Positions 15,319-23,801 of a stretch of 28,545 nucleotides of DNA are shown here, piece by piece. The stretch's first letter is position 1. Each line of letters begins with the position of its first letter. The notes under the pieces were generated by a model, which worked only from the letters and a program-made list of their open reading frames with translations, was not told the DNA's origin and ran no database searches. Where the stretch lies: NCBI GenBank assembly GCA_937967685.1, contig CALBTX010000203.1:1-28545 (forward strand), written 5' to 3'. The stretch is from an uncultured Bacillaceae bacterium (GTDB taxonomy: Bacteria > Bacillota > Bacilli > Caldalkalibacillales > Caldalkalibacillaceae). The position numbers and the translations under genes are program-made.

Positions 15319-16878
15319 TCAATAGGCGGAAACGAAAGACTTTAATGCCTGTCCAAAACCGGCAATGATCTCTTCCACCGTGATGCTGTACGCAGAATTT
15401 TGTCTGCTTAACTGCTCAGCCGTAAATCCGTGCAAGTATGCGGCGGCAATCATCGCCTCCAACGGTGCAGCTCCTTGAGCCAGGAAAGAGGCCAGGATGC
15501 CAGCCAACACGTCACCGGATCCCCCCGTGGCCAGCGCATCATTCCCCGTTGGATTCACCCATACCTCTCCATCAGGCGCAGCGATGATCGAGCGATAGCC
15601 TTTCAATAGAACGTAGACTTGATGCTCCCGTGCCAAATCTTTGGCCACTTGCAATCGGTTCGTTTCAATCGCTTGTACCGTCGTTTTTAATAATCGGGCC
15701 ATTTCCCCGGGATGAGGCGTGACGATAATCGGTGCATTCTGCCGTGCCAAAAGCGCCTTGTGAGAGGCGACATGATAGAGACCGTCCGCGTCCAGGACCA
15801 GGGGGCGACGGAGTGGTTTGGACAACAATTGTTCCATCCATGCCGAACCATCGTCCCATCGGCCCAATCCGGGTCCGACGACTACGGCATCATAATTGGA
15901 CAGGCTTTGGCGAATTCCATCGGCAGTATGCGCGGCGAAAAAACCATTCTGCGTTTCCCACGGCTGAAACATCGCCGAAGGGAAGGAAGACGACACTTGG
16001 GTATAAATCACGTCGGGAACAGCCATCGTTACCAGTCCCGCCCCGCTCTTTAAAGCAGCCCGAGCCGAAAAAACGGGAGCCCCGACAAAATGTTGCGATC
16101 CCCCGACGATGAACACATGGCCAAACGTCCCTTTATGCCCGTGTTTGACCCGTTTAGGGAGCGCCTCTCTCACTTTCTGCGGCGTGCTCAACCGGGGAGC
16201 ATCGAAATGCAATGTTCGCACAAGTGAAGGAGGAACCGAAATATCAACCGCTTTCCACTCGCCGACGTATGTCATGCCCGGGGGTAAAAAGAACCCTTTT
16301 TTCGGACAGACAAATGTAACCGTTCTGGTGGCCCGAACGGCTTCTCCCTCGACCTGACCCGTATTGCTGCAAACACCCGAAGGAATGTCGACGGCGATGA
16401 TTTCTTTACCTTCGGCATGCCTGTTCAGCCAGCGGATCACCTGTGCATAAGGTTCCCGCGTTTTGCCGCGAATACCGGTCCCTAACATGGCATCGATAAT
16501 GACCGGGGTTTCTTCAATTTTCGTTCTCAATTCCGGAAGACGATCATCATCAATAACGGACAAAGGAAAGTCCCGCTTCACGTACACTTGAAAATGAACC
16601 CGGGCATCCCCTTTTATTTTGTGCGGAGGTGCCAGCAAGCACACGTGTACATCCCACCCCGCTTCAATCAACCGCCGGCCGATGACAAAGCCGTCCCCTC
16701 CGTTTTGTCCGCTTCCGGCCAAGATCAGTGCGCTTTTTTGATGAACGTGCACATGTCGCAGGATTTCTTCGGTCACCCGCGCCCCCGCATTCTCCATGAG
16801 GACCACACCCGGCAAACCGATTTCATCCATCGTATAACGATCCATCGCTTGCATTTCTTCGCGTCCCAGTATATACAT
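15319..16878 (-). CDS. nnr: Bifunctional NAD(P)H-hydrate epimerase / ADP-dependent NAD(P)H-hydrate dehydratase
   Basis: Nnr repairs damaged NAD(P)HX. The N-terminal YjeF_N domain (about 1-215) epimerises the R form to S, and the C-terminal ribokinase-like domain (about 225-519) dehydrates S-NAD(P)HX with ADP. The N-terminal domain shows AGSGQNGGDGFVIGRRL and the active-site region VIIDAMLGTG. The C-terminal domain shows GGSQHFVGAPVFSARAALKS, VTPHPGEMARLL and the GNDALATGGSGDVLAGI nucleotide-binding loop. The start is the ATG at 16878 (MYILGREEMQAMDR), preceded by GAGGAG. The frame stays open another 70 codons, but that stretch runs through the promoter/repeat region to the divergent ferritin gene and is not coding. 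Length 519 fits the fused enzyme. Confidence 0.96.
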   Translation of the reverse strand: MYILGREEMQAMDRYTMDEIGLPGVVLMENAGARVTEEILRHVHVHQKSALILAGSGQNGGDGFVIGRRLIEAGWDVHVCLLAPPHKIKGDARVHFQVYVKRDFPLSVIDDDRLPELRTKIEETPVIIDAMLGTGIRGKTREPYAQVIRWLNRHAEGKEIIAVDIPSGVCSNTGQVEGEAVRATRTVTFVCPKKGFFLPPGMTYVGEWKAVDISVPPSLVRTLHFDAPRLSTPQKVREALPKRVKHGHKGTFGHVFIVGGSQHFVGAPVFSARAALKSGAGLVTMAVPDVIYTQVSSSFPSAMFQPWETQNGFFAAHTADGIRQSLSNYDAVVVGPGLGRWDDGSAWMEQLLSKPLRRPLVLDADGLYHVASHKALLARQNAPIIVTPHPGEMARLLKTTVQAIETNRLQVAKDLAREHQVYVLLKGYRSIIAAPDGEVWVNPTGNDALATGGSGDVLAGILASFLAQGAAPLEAMIAAAYLHGFTAEQLSRQNSAYSITVEEIIAGFGQALKSFVSAY

Positions 16879-16913
16879 AGTCCATCTCTCCTCTGTTCTA
16901 ACAAAATACTGAT

Positions 16914-16971
16914 CACAATCGATCAAAACAATCGGCAAAAAACACAATCTGTCAAAACAATCGGCAAAAAA
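16914..16971. repeat. Tandem repeat, 2 x 29 bp, in the nnr-ferritin intergenic region
   Basis: The units 16914-16942 and 16943-16971 are directly adjacent and identical at 27 of 29 positions; both end in CAAAACAATCGGCAAAAAA. The repeat lies upstream of both divergent genes. On the minus strand one unit creates TTGACA, a potential -35 for nnr. It could be a duplicated regulator site or a slippage product. Confidence 0.85.
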
Positions 16972-16972
16972 C

Positions 16973-17001
16973 TTTCGGGATGGCGAAAAATTCATTATAA
17001 T
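16973..17001 (+). promoter_or_regulatory. Probable promoter of the ferritin-like gene
   Basis: A perfect TATAAT at 16996-17001 is 17 bp downstream of a weak TTTCGG. It lies 76 bp before the ATG and directly abuts the 29-bp repeats. The TTATAAT half resembles one arm of a PerR box, but the second arm is poor. Confidence 0.45.
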
Positions 17002-17077
17002 GGAAAATATGGATGAAAAATGACTCAAGAGGAAAAGTAAAAACGAATGATCAATCGCAAAAAGGAGACGTGAAACT

Positions 17078-17512
17078 ATGGATGCCAAGAAAAAAGCGCT
17101 GATTGACGGACTGAACGAGGATCTGGCTCACGAGTATTCGGCCATGATCACGTACAACCATTACGCCGCCAACGTGACGGGAATAGCCGGACAAGTATTA
17201 AAATCGTTTTTCCTGGATGAAGTGAGCGATGAAATCGGCCACGCCCAATTTTTGGCCGAGAAGATCGTCGCCCTCGGGGGCACACCGACCGTAGAGCCAA
17301 AACCGGTCAAACATACGTCAGACGTGAAAGAAATGCTGCAAAATACGCTGGAAGCAGAGATTGACACGATCGAACGTTATTCCAAACGGTGCGAGCAAGC
17401 CGAAGAAGCGGGAGAAATTGCCCTTAAAATTGACCTGGAAGACTTAATCACCGATGAAACGAAACATAAAGAAGAGATCGAACGCCTGCTGAAAGATCCG
17501 CTGCTCAAATAA
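17078..17512 (+). CDS. Ferritin-like di-iron protein (bacterioferritin/Dps-related)
   Basis: This 144-residue, almost entirely helical protein fits a four-helix ferritin-like bundle. Putative iron ligands are E19 (HEYSA), E52 and H55 (EIGH), E92 or E94 in helix three, and E127 and H130 (ETKH), giving the two E-x-x-H motifs of the superfamily. It could store iron or detoxify peroxide; sequence alone does not separate bacterioferritin-like from rubrerythrin-like roles. No rubredoxin Cys4 motif is present. The ATG at 17078 has AAGGAGACGTG upstream. It is transcribed alone, divergently from nnr, and ends at a terminator. Confidence 0.88.
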   Translation: MDAKKKALIDGLNEDLAHEYSAMITYNHYAANVTGIAGQVLKSFFLDEVSDEIGHAQFLAEKIVALGGTPTVEPKPVKHTSDVKEMLQNTLEAEIDTIERYSKRCEQAEEAGEIALKIDLEDLITDETKHKEEIERLLKDPLLK

Positions 17513-17527
17513 TGCTGCTCAAATAAT
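17500..17527 (+). repeat. Tandem 14-bp duplication across the ferritin stop codon
   Basis: GCTGCTCAAATAAT is repeated exactly twice (17500-17513 and 17514-17527). The first copy contains the natural stop TAA; the second lies in the 3' untranslated region, so the protein end is unchanged. Confidence 0.9.
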
Positions 17528-17568
17528 ATAGATAAGATCGTCATAGAGATAAGATCATCAGCGTCTGG

Positions 17569-17599
17569 GATGAGCACCTACCCGCTCATCTCTTTTTTT
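17569..17599 (+). terminator. Rho-independent terminator of the ferritin-like gene
   Basis: GATGAGC pairs with GCTCATC around an 8-nt loop and is followed by TCTTTTTTT, 57 bp after the stop codon. Confidence 0.85.
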
Positions 17600-17640
17600 A
17601 CCGCCGGACGGCTTTATGGGCGAAAATGACAGGCCATATG

Positions 17641-17649
17641 TGCTAAAAT
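17641..17649 (+). promoter_or_regulatory. Possible extended -10 promoter for the EamA gene
   Basis: TGC directly precedes TAAAAT (17644-17649), an extended -10 form. No recognisable -35 lies at 16-18 bp. It is 38 bp upstream of the TTG start and just after the ferritin terminator. Confidence 0.35.
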
Positions 17650-17687
17650 GGCGTTAAGGTGTTACAGGCACGGGGGAGGAGTGGCCA

Positions 17688-18593
17688 TTGCTCGGAATTG
17701 TTTTTGCCATATTGTGTGCTTCTTTTTTTGCCTTCAATTATATTCTCATCCAAAAAGGAATGAAACAGTCGGCCAACGATGACGGTGTGTTTATGAACTT
17801 GTGGGTCAACGTCCTCTTGCTCGGAATCATTTATGTCACCGTCCTCATTTGGCGAGGTGAAGCGGTGCCATGGCGTTCTTCGGCCATCATCGCCTTTGTG
17901 GCGGCCGGATTATTCACCTCGCTTGCGGGCCGCAGCTTTCTGTTTGCCGGCATCCGGCGGATCGGCTCGTCCAAGTCGGCCGCCATCAAAAATTCTGCGC
18001 CCATTTTCACCATCCTCATTGCCGTCCTTTTTCTTGGTGAACGCATTCCCCTGCAAGCCGGACTGGGCATCATCCTCATCCTGGGCGGGCTTTTTCTGAT
18101 GGCTTATATGCAATGGAAACGCAACGGTATGGTCAATCAAGATGATAAAGTCTGGCTGGGGCTGGTCTTTGCGGCTTTGTCTGCCTTCTCATTCGGCACA
18201 GGGCAGGCGATTCGCAAGCTGGGACTGGAAATGATGCCTGATCCCGTCTTTGGTGCTTGGTTGGGCACGATTGTCGCTCTCTCCGGCTACAGTCTCAATC
18301 TGGCTCGCAAGCGGGAACTGAAAACAAGTGTGAAACAACAGTTTCGTCCTTTCAATGTCTATTTCCTGCTGGCCGGCGTATGTACGACCGGAGGTGTGCT
18401 TTCATTTTTCCTCTCCATTTCTTTTACGCAAGTCGCCTATACGAGTGCGCTTGTCGCCACAGAACCGCTGTTGACCATTCTCTTTGCCCACTTGTTTTTG
18501 AAAAAGCAAGAGGTGATCGAACGGACGACCGTGATCAGCAGTTTGCTCGTTTTCGGCGGTATTGTTGCCGTTAGTCTTGCTTCAGCCTTTTGA
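17688..18593 (+). CDS. EamA/DMT superfamily transporter
   Basis: This 301-residue membrane protein has two repeated EamA domains (about residues 3-138 and 152-294) and about ten helices. The conserved end of the first repeat reads APIFTILIAVLFLGERIPLQ, mirrored in the second by ATEPLLTILFAHLFLKKQEVI. Family members export or import small metabolites such as amino acids; no substrate can be assigned. The start is a TTG at 17688 with GGGAGGAG seven bases upstream, as no ATG is suitably placed. Its stop codon lies 23 bp inside the convergent ligA gene, with no terminator between them. Confidence 0.9.
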   Translation: MLGIVFAILCASFFAFNYILIQKGMKQSANDDGVFMNLWVNVLLLGIIYVTVLIWRGEAVPWRSSAIIAFVAAGLFTSLAGRSFLFAGIRRIGSSKSAAIKNSAPIFTILIAVLFLGERIPLQAGLGIILILGGLFLMAYMQWKRNGMVNQDDKVWLGLVFAALSAFSFGTGQAIRKLGLEMMPDPVFGAWLGTIVALSGYSLNLARKRELKTSVKQQFRPFNVYFLLAGVCTTGGVLSFFLSISFTQVAYTSALVATEPLLTILFAHLFLKKQEVIERTTVISSLLVFGGIVAVSLASAF

Positions 18594-20592
18594 ACATGTC
18601 TTCCTCATTCCACACCTCTATCCCCAGTTCCCTCGCCTTATCCAATTTGGACCCCGCTTTCTCTCCGGCAATGACGATGTCCGTATTTCGGGAGACGCTC
18701 CCTGTCACTTTCGCACCAAGCGCCTCCAGCTTGGCTTTCGCTTCACCGCGGGTCAGCTGTGTCAGCGTGCCGGTCAAGACGACCGTCTTGCCCGCAAAGG
18801 GGGAGTCAAGCGCTTCACCTTGAACGGGCATGGGTCCGGTATAACGCATGTTCACGCCGGCTTCTTTAAGACGAGCGATCGTTTCTCTTGCTTCGGGAAG
18901 GGAAAAATATTCGACAATACTTTCAGCCATGCGTGGTCCGATTTCATCAATCGCCTGCAGCTCTTCCGAATTGGCCTGCATTAAACGGTCAAGCGCCTGA
19001 AAGTGCTGGGCCAATAATCTCGCTGCTTTGGCCCCTACAAAACGGATTCCCAACCCGAAAATGAGTTTTTCAACCGAATTGCCTTTGCTTGCTTCAATCG
19101 CTCTGAGCAAGTTATCGACAGACTTTTCTCCCATCCGCTCCAGCTGCAAAAGGTCCTCTCGTTTTAAAAAGTACAGATCAGCCACATCCCGGACAAGTTG
19201 ATGTTCATAGAGCTGGAGAATGATCCGCTCACCCAAGCCTTCAATGTTCATCGCATCGCGGGAGACAAAATGAATCATACCTTCCTTAATGTGAGCGGGA
19301 CATTGAGGATTGATACACCTTAAAGCCACTTCTCCGTCGAGGTGGACCAGTTCACTCTCACACTCCGGACAATGGGTGGGCATACGATAAATCTGCTCTT
19401 TCCCCGTTCTTTTTTCAGGGAGGGCACGGATCACTTCCGGAATAATATCCCCCGCTTTTTTGACGACGACATGATCGCCGATGCGAATATCTTTTTCCCT
19501 GATTAAATCTTCATTATGCAGGGACGCTCTCTTGACCGTCGTGCCGGCCAACAAGACTGGTTCAAGCAAAGCCGTGGGGGTGACCGCTCCCGTACGGCCG
19601 ACGTTGACTTCAATGTCGTGCAGGATGGTGACCGCTTCTTCCGCGGGAAATTTGTAGGCAATGGCCCAGCGAGGACTTTTGGCCGTGGTGCCCAATCGTC
19701 GTTGCTGATCAAATCGGTCGACCTTAATGACAATCCCGTCGATTTCATAGGGCAGTTTGGCCCGGTTTTCGGTCCATTCCTTGATGAAATCCACCATGTC
19801 TTCCACGGTCCGGACCACTGTTCGATGCGGGTTTGTTTTTAATCCCAGAGCATCCAGCTGGGCCAGGCTTTCACTGTGAGACGCCGCTTCCACGCCTTCC
19901 AGCCTGGCCACTCCGTACAAGAAAATATCCAGTTTGCGCTCCGCCGCGATTTTCGGGTCCAACTGCCTCAACGACCCGGCTGCCGCATTGCGCGGGTTGG
20001 CAAAAAGAGGTTCCCCATGCGCTTCCTTCAATTGATTAATCCGCTCGAATTCGGATTTGGGCATAAACGCTTCTCCACGCACTTCCAGATTCACTTTTTG
20101 TTTTAAGCTGAGAGGTATGGAACGGATCGTTTTTAAATTGTGGGAAATATCTTCACCGACGGTTCCGTCGCCGCGCGTCGCCCCGCGGAAAAATTCCCCC
20201 TCTCTGTATGTCAGCGATACGGCCAGGCCGTCTATTTTCAGTTCACAAACGTATTGAACATCTTCCCCGGCCAAACCTTGGCGGACACGGCGGTCAAAAT
20301 CCCGCAGTTCCTGTTCATTAAAGGCGTTCCCCAAACTGAGCATGGGAATCTCATGCTCGACTTTTGTAAAATGCGGCAAAGGCTCCCCGCCGACACGTTC
20401 TGTCGGAGAGTGCTTCTTTTTCCATTGCGGATAGTCTTTTTCCAGTTGGACCAGTTCCCGCATGAGCGCATCGTATTCTTCATCACTAATCAGAGGATCA
20501 TCCAGCACGTAATAGCGATGATTATGTGTTTCAATGTCGTCATACAATTGTTCCATGCGTTTTTTGGCATCTTCCCGCTTCAATTCATCCAT
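18571..20592 (-). CDS. ligA: NAD-dependent DNA ligase
   Basis: LigA seals nicks in duplex DNA in replication and repair, using NAD+. The 673-residue protein has the Ia domain (HNHRYYVLDDPLISDEEYD), the adenylation motif CELKIDG with active-site K119, and RGDGTVGED. The OB fold, a Cys4 zinc finger (CPECESE, then CINPQC), helix-hairpin-helix repeats and a C-terminal BRCT domain (FAGKTVVLTGTLTQLTRGEA) follow. The ATG at 20592 gives the usual N-terminus; a GTG at 20604 is an alternative. AAGGGAG lies upstream. It is the last gene of pcrB-pcrA-ligA. Confidence 0.97.
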   Translation of the reverse strand: MDELKREDAKKRMEQLYDDIETHNHRYYVLDDPLISDEEYDALMRELVQLEKDYPQWKKKHSPTERVGGEPLPHFTKVEHEIPMLSLGNAFNEQELRDFDRRVRQGLAGEDVQYVCELKIDGLAVSLTYREGEFFRGATRGDGTVGEDISHNLKTIRSIPLSLKQKVNLEVRGEAFMPKSEFERINQLKEAHGEPLFANPRNAAAGSLRQLDPKIAAERKLDIFLYGVARLEGVEAASHSESLAQLDALGLKTNPHRTVVRTVEDMVDFIKEWTENRAKLPYEIDGIVIKVDRFDQQRRLGTTAKSPRWAIAYKFPAEEAVTILHDIEVNVGRTGAVTPTALLEPVLLAGTTVKRASLHNEDLIREKDIRIGDHVVVKKAGDIIPEVIRALPEKRTGKEQIYRMPTHCPECESELVHLDGEVALRCINPQCPAHIKEGMIHFVSRDAMNIEGLGERIILQLYEHQLVRDVADLYFLKREDLLQLERMGEKSVDNLLRAIEASKGNSVEKLIFGLGIRFVGAKAARLLAQHFQALDRLMQANSEELQAIDEIGPRMAESIVEYFSLPEARETIARLKEAGVNMRYTGPMPVQGEALDSPFAGKTVVLTGTLTQLTRGEAKAKLEALGAKVTGSVSRNTDIVIAGEKAGSKLDKARELGIEVWNEEDMFKRLKQD

Positions 20593-20644
20593 CCCTCCCT
20601 GCACTCCCTTTCAATCAGGAGAAATCCAATCTCTTCGGCCAAAG

Positions 20645-22903
20645 TCAACCCTTGCTTTTCTCAATAGGGGCAAAGCGGGCCAAGAGACGTTTCAGCCCGG
20701 TGGGCTGGGGAAAAGCGATCGTCAGTTCCAAATCGTCGCCTTCCCCGTTCAGGCTGACGACCGTCCCTTCACCCCATTTTTTATGTTTCGCTTTATCTCC
20801 AACCTGCCAATCCGTTTGCAGCACTTGATGGTTAGCACGGCTTTCGCTGACTGTGCGACGCGCCTGAAATGTTCCTCCCCGTTGCGAAAATGACGGGGCA
20901 TGTCCGCGAGCAGCGGTTGTTTGCCTCTCAAAACTAGAAACGCCGTCGTCTGCCGTGTCCCCGACCGTTTCGAGCAAATCCTCGGGAATTTCCTGGATAA
21001 AACGGGATGCGGGATTCATATTCGTTTGTCCGAATATCGTTCTCATCCGGGCGTTCGTTAAATAAAGCGCTTCTCGGGCACGAGTCATGCCTACATAGGC
21101 CAAACGCCGTTCTTCTTCCATTTCCGTTTCATCCATCATGGAGCGGGCATGAGGAAAAAGGCCTTCTTCCATGCCGATCAAAAAAATACAAGGAAACTCA
21201 AGTCCTTTGGCCGCGTGGAGCGTCATCAGCAGCACATGATTTTCGTCTTCCCCGACCTGATCAATATCACTGACCAAAGCGAGTTCGTCCAAAAATGTTT
21301 GCAGCGAATTGTCTTCATTTTGCTTGTCAAATTGCTTGTCAAACTCCAGAGCCACGGACAGAAATTCCTCCAAGTTTTCCAGGCGGCTTTTCGACTCCAA
21401 TGTATTTTCTTTGGTTAAAGCCGTCCGGTAGCCGGATCTTTCCAAGATGTCTTCCGCCAGTTCCATGACGGATAAATCGTCCGCTTGCTTACGCCATTGT
21501 TCGACCAGACCTCGAAATTGAAGCAACTGATTGACAGCCCGTTTCTGCAGGCCGATAAAATCAGCTTCAGCCAGGGCCGCATACATGGACAGGCCTTTCT
21601 CTAACGCGTATAAACCTAGTTTATCCACGGTCGTTTGTCCAATCCCTCTTTTGGGCACATTGACCACTCGGCGAAAGCTGAGGTCATCGTCAGGGTTAGC
21701 GATCAACCGTAAGTAAGCCAACATATCTTTAATTTCTTTGCGATCATAAAATTTCGTTCCCCCGACCATTTGATAAGGGATGTTCGCTTTGACGAACACT
21801 TCCTCGATGACACGGGACTGGGCATTCGTCCGGTACAAAACGGCAAAATCTTTATACTGCCTGCCCCGATCGACGGCTTCCCGAATCGTTTCCGTCACAT
21901 AATACGCTTCGTCATGTTCATTTTGCCCGTGATAATAATGGATTTTTTGCCCTTCCTCATTTTCCGTCCACAATTGTTTCTCTTTGCGGCTTTTATTATA
22001 TTTGATGACTTCATTGGCGGCATGCAATATCCGTTTGGTTGATCGATAGTTTTGCTCCAGCTTGATGACCCGCGCTTCGGGGTAATCTTGTTCAAAGGAA
22101 AGAAAAATGCTCACATCGGCGCCTCTAAAGCGATAGATGCTTTGATCGCCGTCGCCGACAACACAAATGTTTCGGTGCCTTTCGGCGAGCATGCGGACAA
22201 GCATATATTGGGCCCGATTCGTATCCTGGTACTCATCGACATGAATATATTGAAATTTACGCTGGTAATATTCAAGTACTTCGGGCACCTGCTGGAAGAG
22301 ACGGACCGTCAGCATAATCAGATCATCGAAGTCGAGTGCTTGGTTGCTCCTCAGCAACGCTTGATAAGCTTCATAAACATCGGCCACCACATCGTCATAA
22401 TAATGGCCCGTCCGTTTTTGAACATCCTGCGGTGTTTTCAATTCGTTTTTATATCCGGAGATTGTCCCCAAAATCGACCCGGGATCAAACTTTTTTGGAT
22501 CGATGTTCAATTGTTTCAAGCATTCTTTCACAGCAGCCCGTTGGTCAGCCGTGTCCAGGATGGAAAAATTGCGGCTGTACCCAAGACGATCAATATTTCT
22601 GCGTAAGATGCGCACACACATCGAGTGGAAAGTGGATATCCAGATCTCATCAGCGATGGAGCCGGCCAGTTGAGCCACCCTTTCTTGCATCTCCCGGGCC
22701 GCTTTGTTCGTAAAAGTAATCGCCAATATATTAAACGGCGTGATTTTTTTGTGCAGCAAGTAGGCAATGCGCTGTGTCAATACCCTCGTCTTGCCGCTTC
22801 CCGCCCCGGCGACGATCAGCAAGGGGCCTTCCGTCGTTTGCACGGCTTCCCGCTGCCGTGCATTTAATCCTTGCAAAAGTTGTTCTGTTGTCGGATCAGT
22901 CAT
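20645..22903 (-). CDS. pcrA: ATP-dependent DNA helicase PcrA (UvrD/Rep family)
   Basis: PcrA is the essential 3'-5' superfamily 1 helicase of Gram-positive bacteria, active in nucleotide excision repair, plasmid rolling-circle replication and RecA removal. All motifs are present in order: Walker A AGAGSGKT (32-39), AITFTNKAAREM, DEYQDT (about 223-228), GDGDQSIYRFRGAD, LEQNYRST, TLHAAKGLEFP and RLAYVGMTRARE. The C-terminal tail ends in a Tudor-like RNA-polymerase-binding module (WQVGDKAKHKKWGEGTVVSL). Length 752 is slightly over the typical 720-740. The ATG overlaps the end of pcrB by 8 bp, indicating coupled translation. Confidence 0.97.
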   Translation of the reverse strand: MTDPTTEQLLQGLNARQREAVQTTEGPLLIVAGAGSGKTRVLTQRIAYLLHKKITPFNILAITFTNKAAREMQERVAQLAGSIADEIWISTFHSMCVRILRRNIDRLGYSRNFSILDTADQRAAVKECLKQLNIDPKKFDPGSILGTISGYKNELKTPQDVQKRTGHYYDDVVADVYEAYQALLRSNQALDFDDLIMLTVRLFQQVPEVLEYYQRKFQYIHVDEYQDTNRAQYMLVRMLAERHRNICVVGDGDQSIYRFRGADVSIFLSFEQDYPEARVIKLEQNYRSTKRILHAANEVIKYNKSRKEKQLWTENEEGQKIHYYHGQNEHDEAYYVTETIREAVDRGRQYKDFAVLYRTNAQSRVIEEVFVKANIPYQMVGGTKFYDRKEIKDMLAYLRLIANPDDDLSFRRVVNVPKRGIGQTTVDKLGLYALEKGLSMYAALAEADFIGLQKRAVNQLLQFRGLVEQWRKQADDLSVMELAEDILERSGYRTALTKENTLESKSRLENLEEFLSVALEFDKQFDKQNEDNSLQTFLDELALVSDIDQVGEDENHVLLMTLHAAKGLEFPCIFLIGMEEGLFPHARSMMDETEMEEERRLAYVGMTRAREALYLTNARMRTIFGQTNMNPASRFIQEIPEDLLETVGDTADDGVSSFERQTTAARGHAPSFSQRGGTFQARRTVSESRANHQVLQTDWQVGDKAKHKKWGEGTVVSLNGEGDDLELTIAFPQPTGLKRLLARFAPIEKSKG

Positions 22904-23615
22904 CGCCTTTCCCTCCGCTGGCGTTCTTGTCTATTTGTACGGTTTGCAGGGCAGACGCCAAATCTTCGTAAATAACATTCCCCACAACGATCGTATCGGC
23001 ATGGTTAATCATCTCTTGTGCTTGACGTCGATCTCGGATGCCTCCGCCATAAAATACGTGAATGTCGTTCTCAGTCTGCAAACGGTCGAACACGCGTCCG
23101 ATCAATGCTGGGTCCCCGTACATGCCGCTATATTCCACATAAAAAAAAGGAAACCGAAACATATGTACGGCCATGCGGGCATACGCAAGCACATCTTCGG
23201 CCGACAGCCGTGTCTCGCTTCCGGTTAAACGTGCCACGGCAGAATCAGCGTTCAACACACAATAGCCGACCGTCGACACATCCTGCCAAGGGATCATCGA
23301 GCCGAACTGTTTGACCGCTTCACGATGAGGTTTCAACAGCCAATTTGGATCGGTCGCATTCATGACGACAGGAATAAAATAATGGTCGAAACCGGGGACA
23401 ATGGCGTCGGGATTGGACACCTCAAGGATGCACGGCGTTTCAAAACGGCGAATTCTCCCCAGCAAATCGATCGTTTTCTCAAAAGTGACCCCGGAAGTGC
23501 CGCCGACGATGAGTGCATCGGTTCCCGATTCACAAATCGCTTCCAAAGCCTGATCAGAAATGGATTTATCCGGGTCCAACTTAAAAACATGTTTCCATTC
23601 ATGAAACCGAATCAT
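22896..23615 (-). CDS. pcrB: Heptaprenylglyceryl phosphate synthase
   Basis: PcrB joins heptaprenyl diphosphate to sn-glycerol-1-phosphate, giving an archaeal-type ether lipid precursor in Bacillales. The 239-residue TIM-barrel protein shows the N-terminal KHVFKLDPDKSIS, the GTDALIVGGTSGVT loop, and the active-site segment FFYVEYSGMYGDP. The phosphate-binding YGGGIRDRRQAQEM and ADTIVVGNVIYED segments follow. The sequence matches the Bacillus rather than the archaeal branch. It starts 32 bp after an extended -10 promoter and precedes pcrA with an overlap. Confidence 0.96.
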   Translation of the reverse strand: MIRFHEWKHVFKLDPDKSISDQALEAICESGTDALIVGGTSGVTFEKTIDLLGRIRRFETPCILEVSNPDAIVPGFDHYFIPVVMNATDPNWLLKPHREAVKQFGSMIPWQDVSTVGYCVLNADSAVARLTGSETRLSAEDVLAYARMAVHMFRFPFFYVEYSGMYGDPALIGRVFDRLQTENDIHVFYGGGIRDRRQAQEMINHADTIVVGNVIYEDLASALQTVQIDKNASGGKGDD

Positions 23616-23644
23616 AACCTGACATCCCTTCAGCGTACACTGAA

Positions 23645-23653
23645 ATTATAGCA
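23645..23653 (-). promoter_or_regulatory. Extended -10 promoter for pcrB-pcrA-ligA
   Basis: On the minus strand TGC directly precedes a perfect TATAAT, 29 bp upstream of the pcrB ATG. The -35 region is weak (TTTTGG at 17 bp). A small inverted repeat TTCAG/CTGAA lies at the expected transcription start. Confidence 0.55.
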
Positions 23654-23669
23654 GATCGAACATGATCCC

Positions 23670-23707
23670 AAAAGAATGACCTTTGTTGCTAACGCACAAA
23701 GGTCATT
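23670..23707 (-). terminator. Hairpin terminator after yerC
   Basis: AATGACCTTTGT pairs perfectly with ACAAAGGTCATT (12 bp) around a 9-nt loop and is followed on the minus strand by CTTTT. It sits about 95 bp after the yerC stop and just ahead of the pcrB promoter. The T tract is short, so part-time readthrough is possible. The plus side also has TTTT. Confidence 0.75.
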
Positions 23708-23801
23708 TTCAAACAAAGCTCAATCTTTATGACTCAAGCACATGGATAACGATGTGATGAAAGCTTACAACGTTTCTCTTCAATTCGTCATTCCCCTGTA
23801 A

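Noticed and set aside
16991..17010. PerR or Fur box upstream of the ferritin-like gene
   Set aside because: One arm matches TTATAAT but the second arm matches only about four of seven positions; the match is explained by the -10 element.
16879..17088. A 70-codon upstream extension of the nnr frame
   Set aside because: It runs through the 29-bp tandem repeat and the ferritin promoter, ends inside the divergent gene, and no Nnr homologue has such an extension; the ATG at 16878 has a good ribosome binding site.
22052..22606. A 184-codon plus-strand frame opposite pcrA
   Set aside because: It mirrors the codon pattern of pcrA, a complete and strongly conserved gene, and has no recognisable domain.
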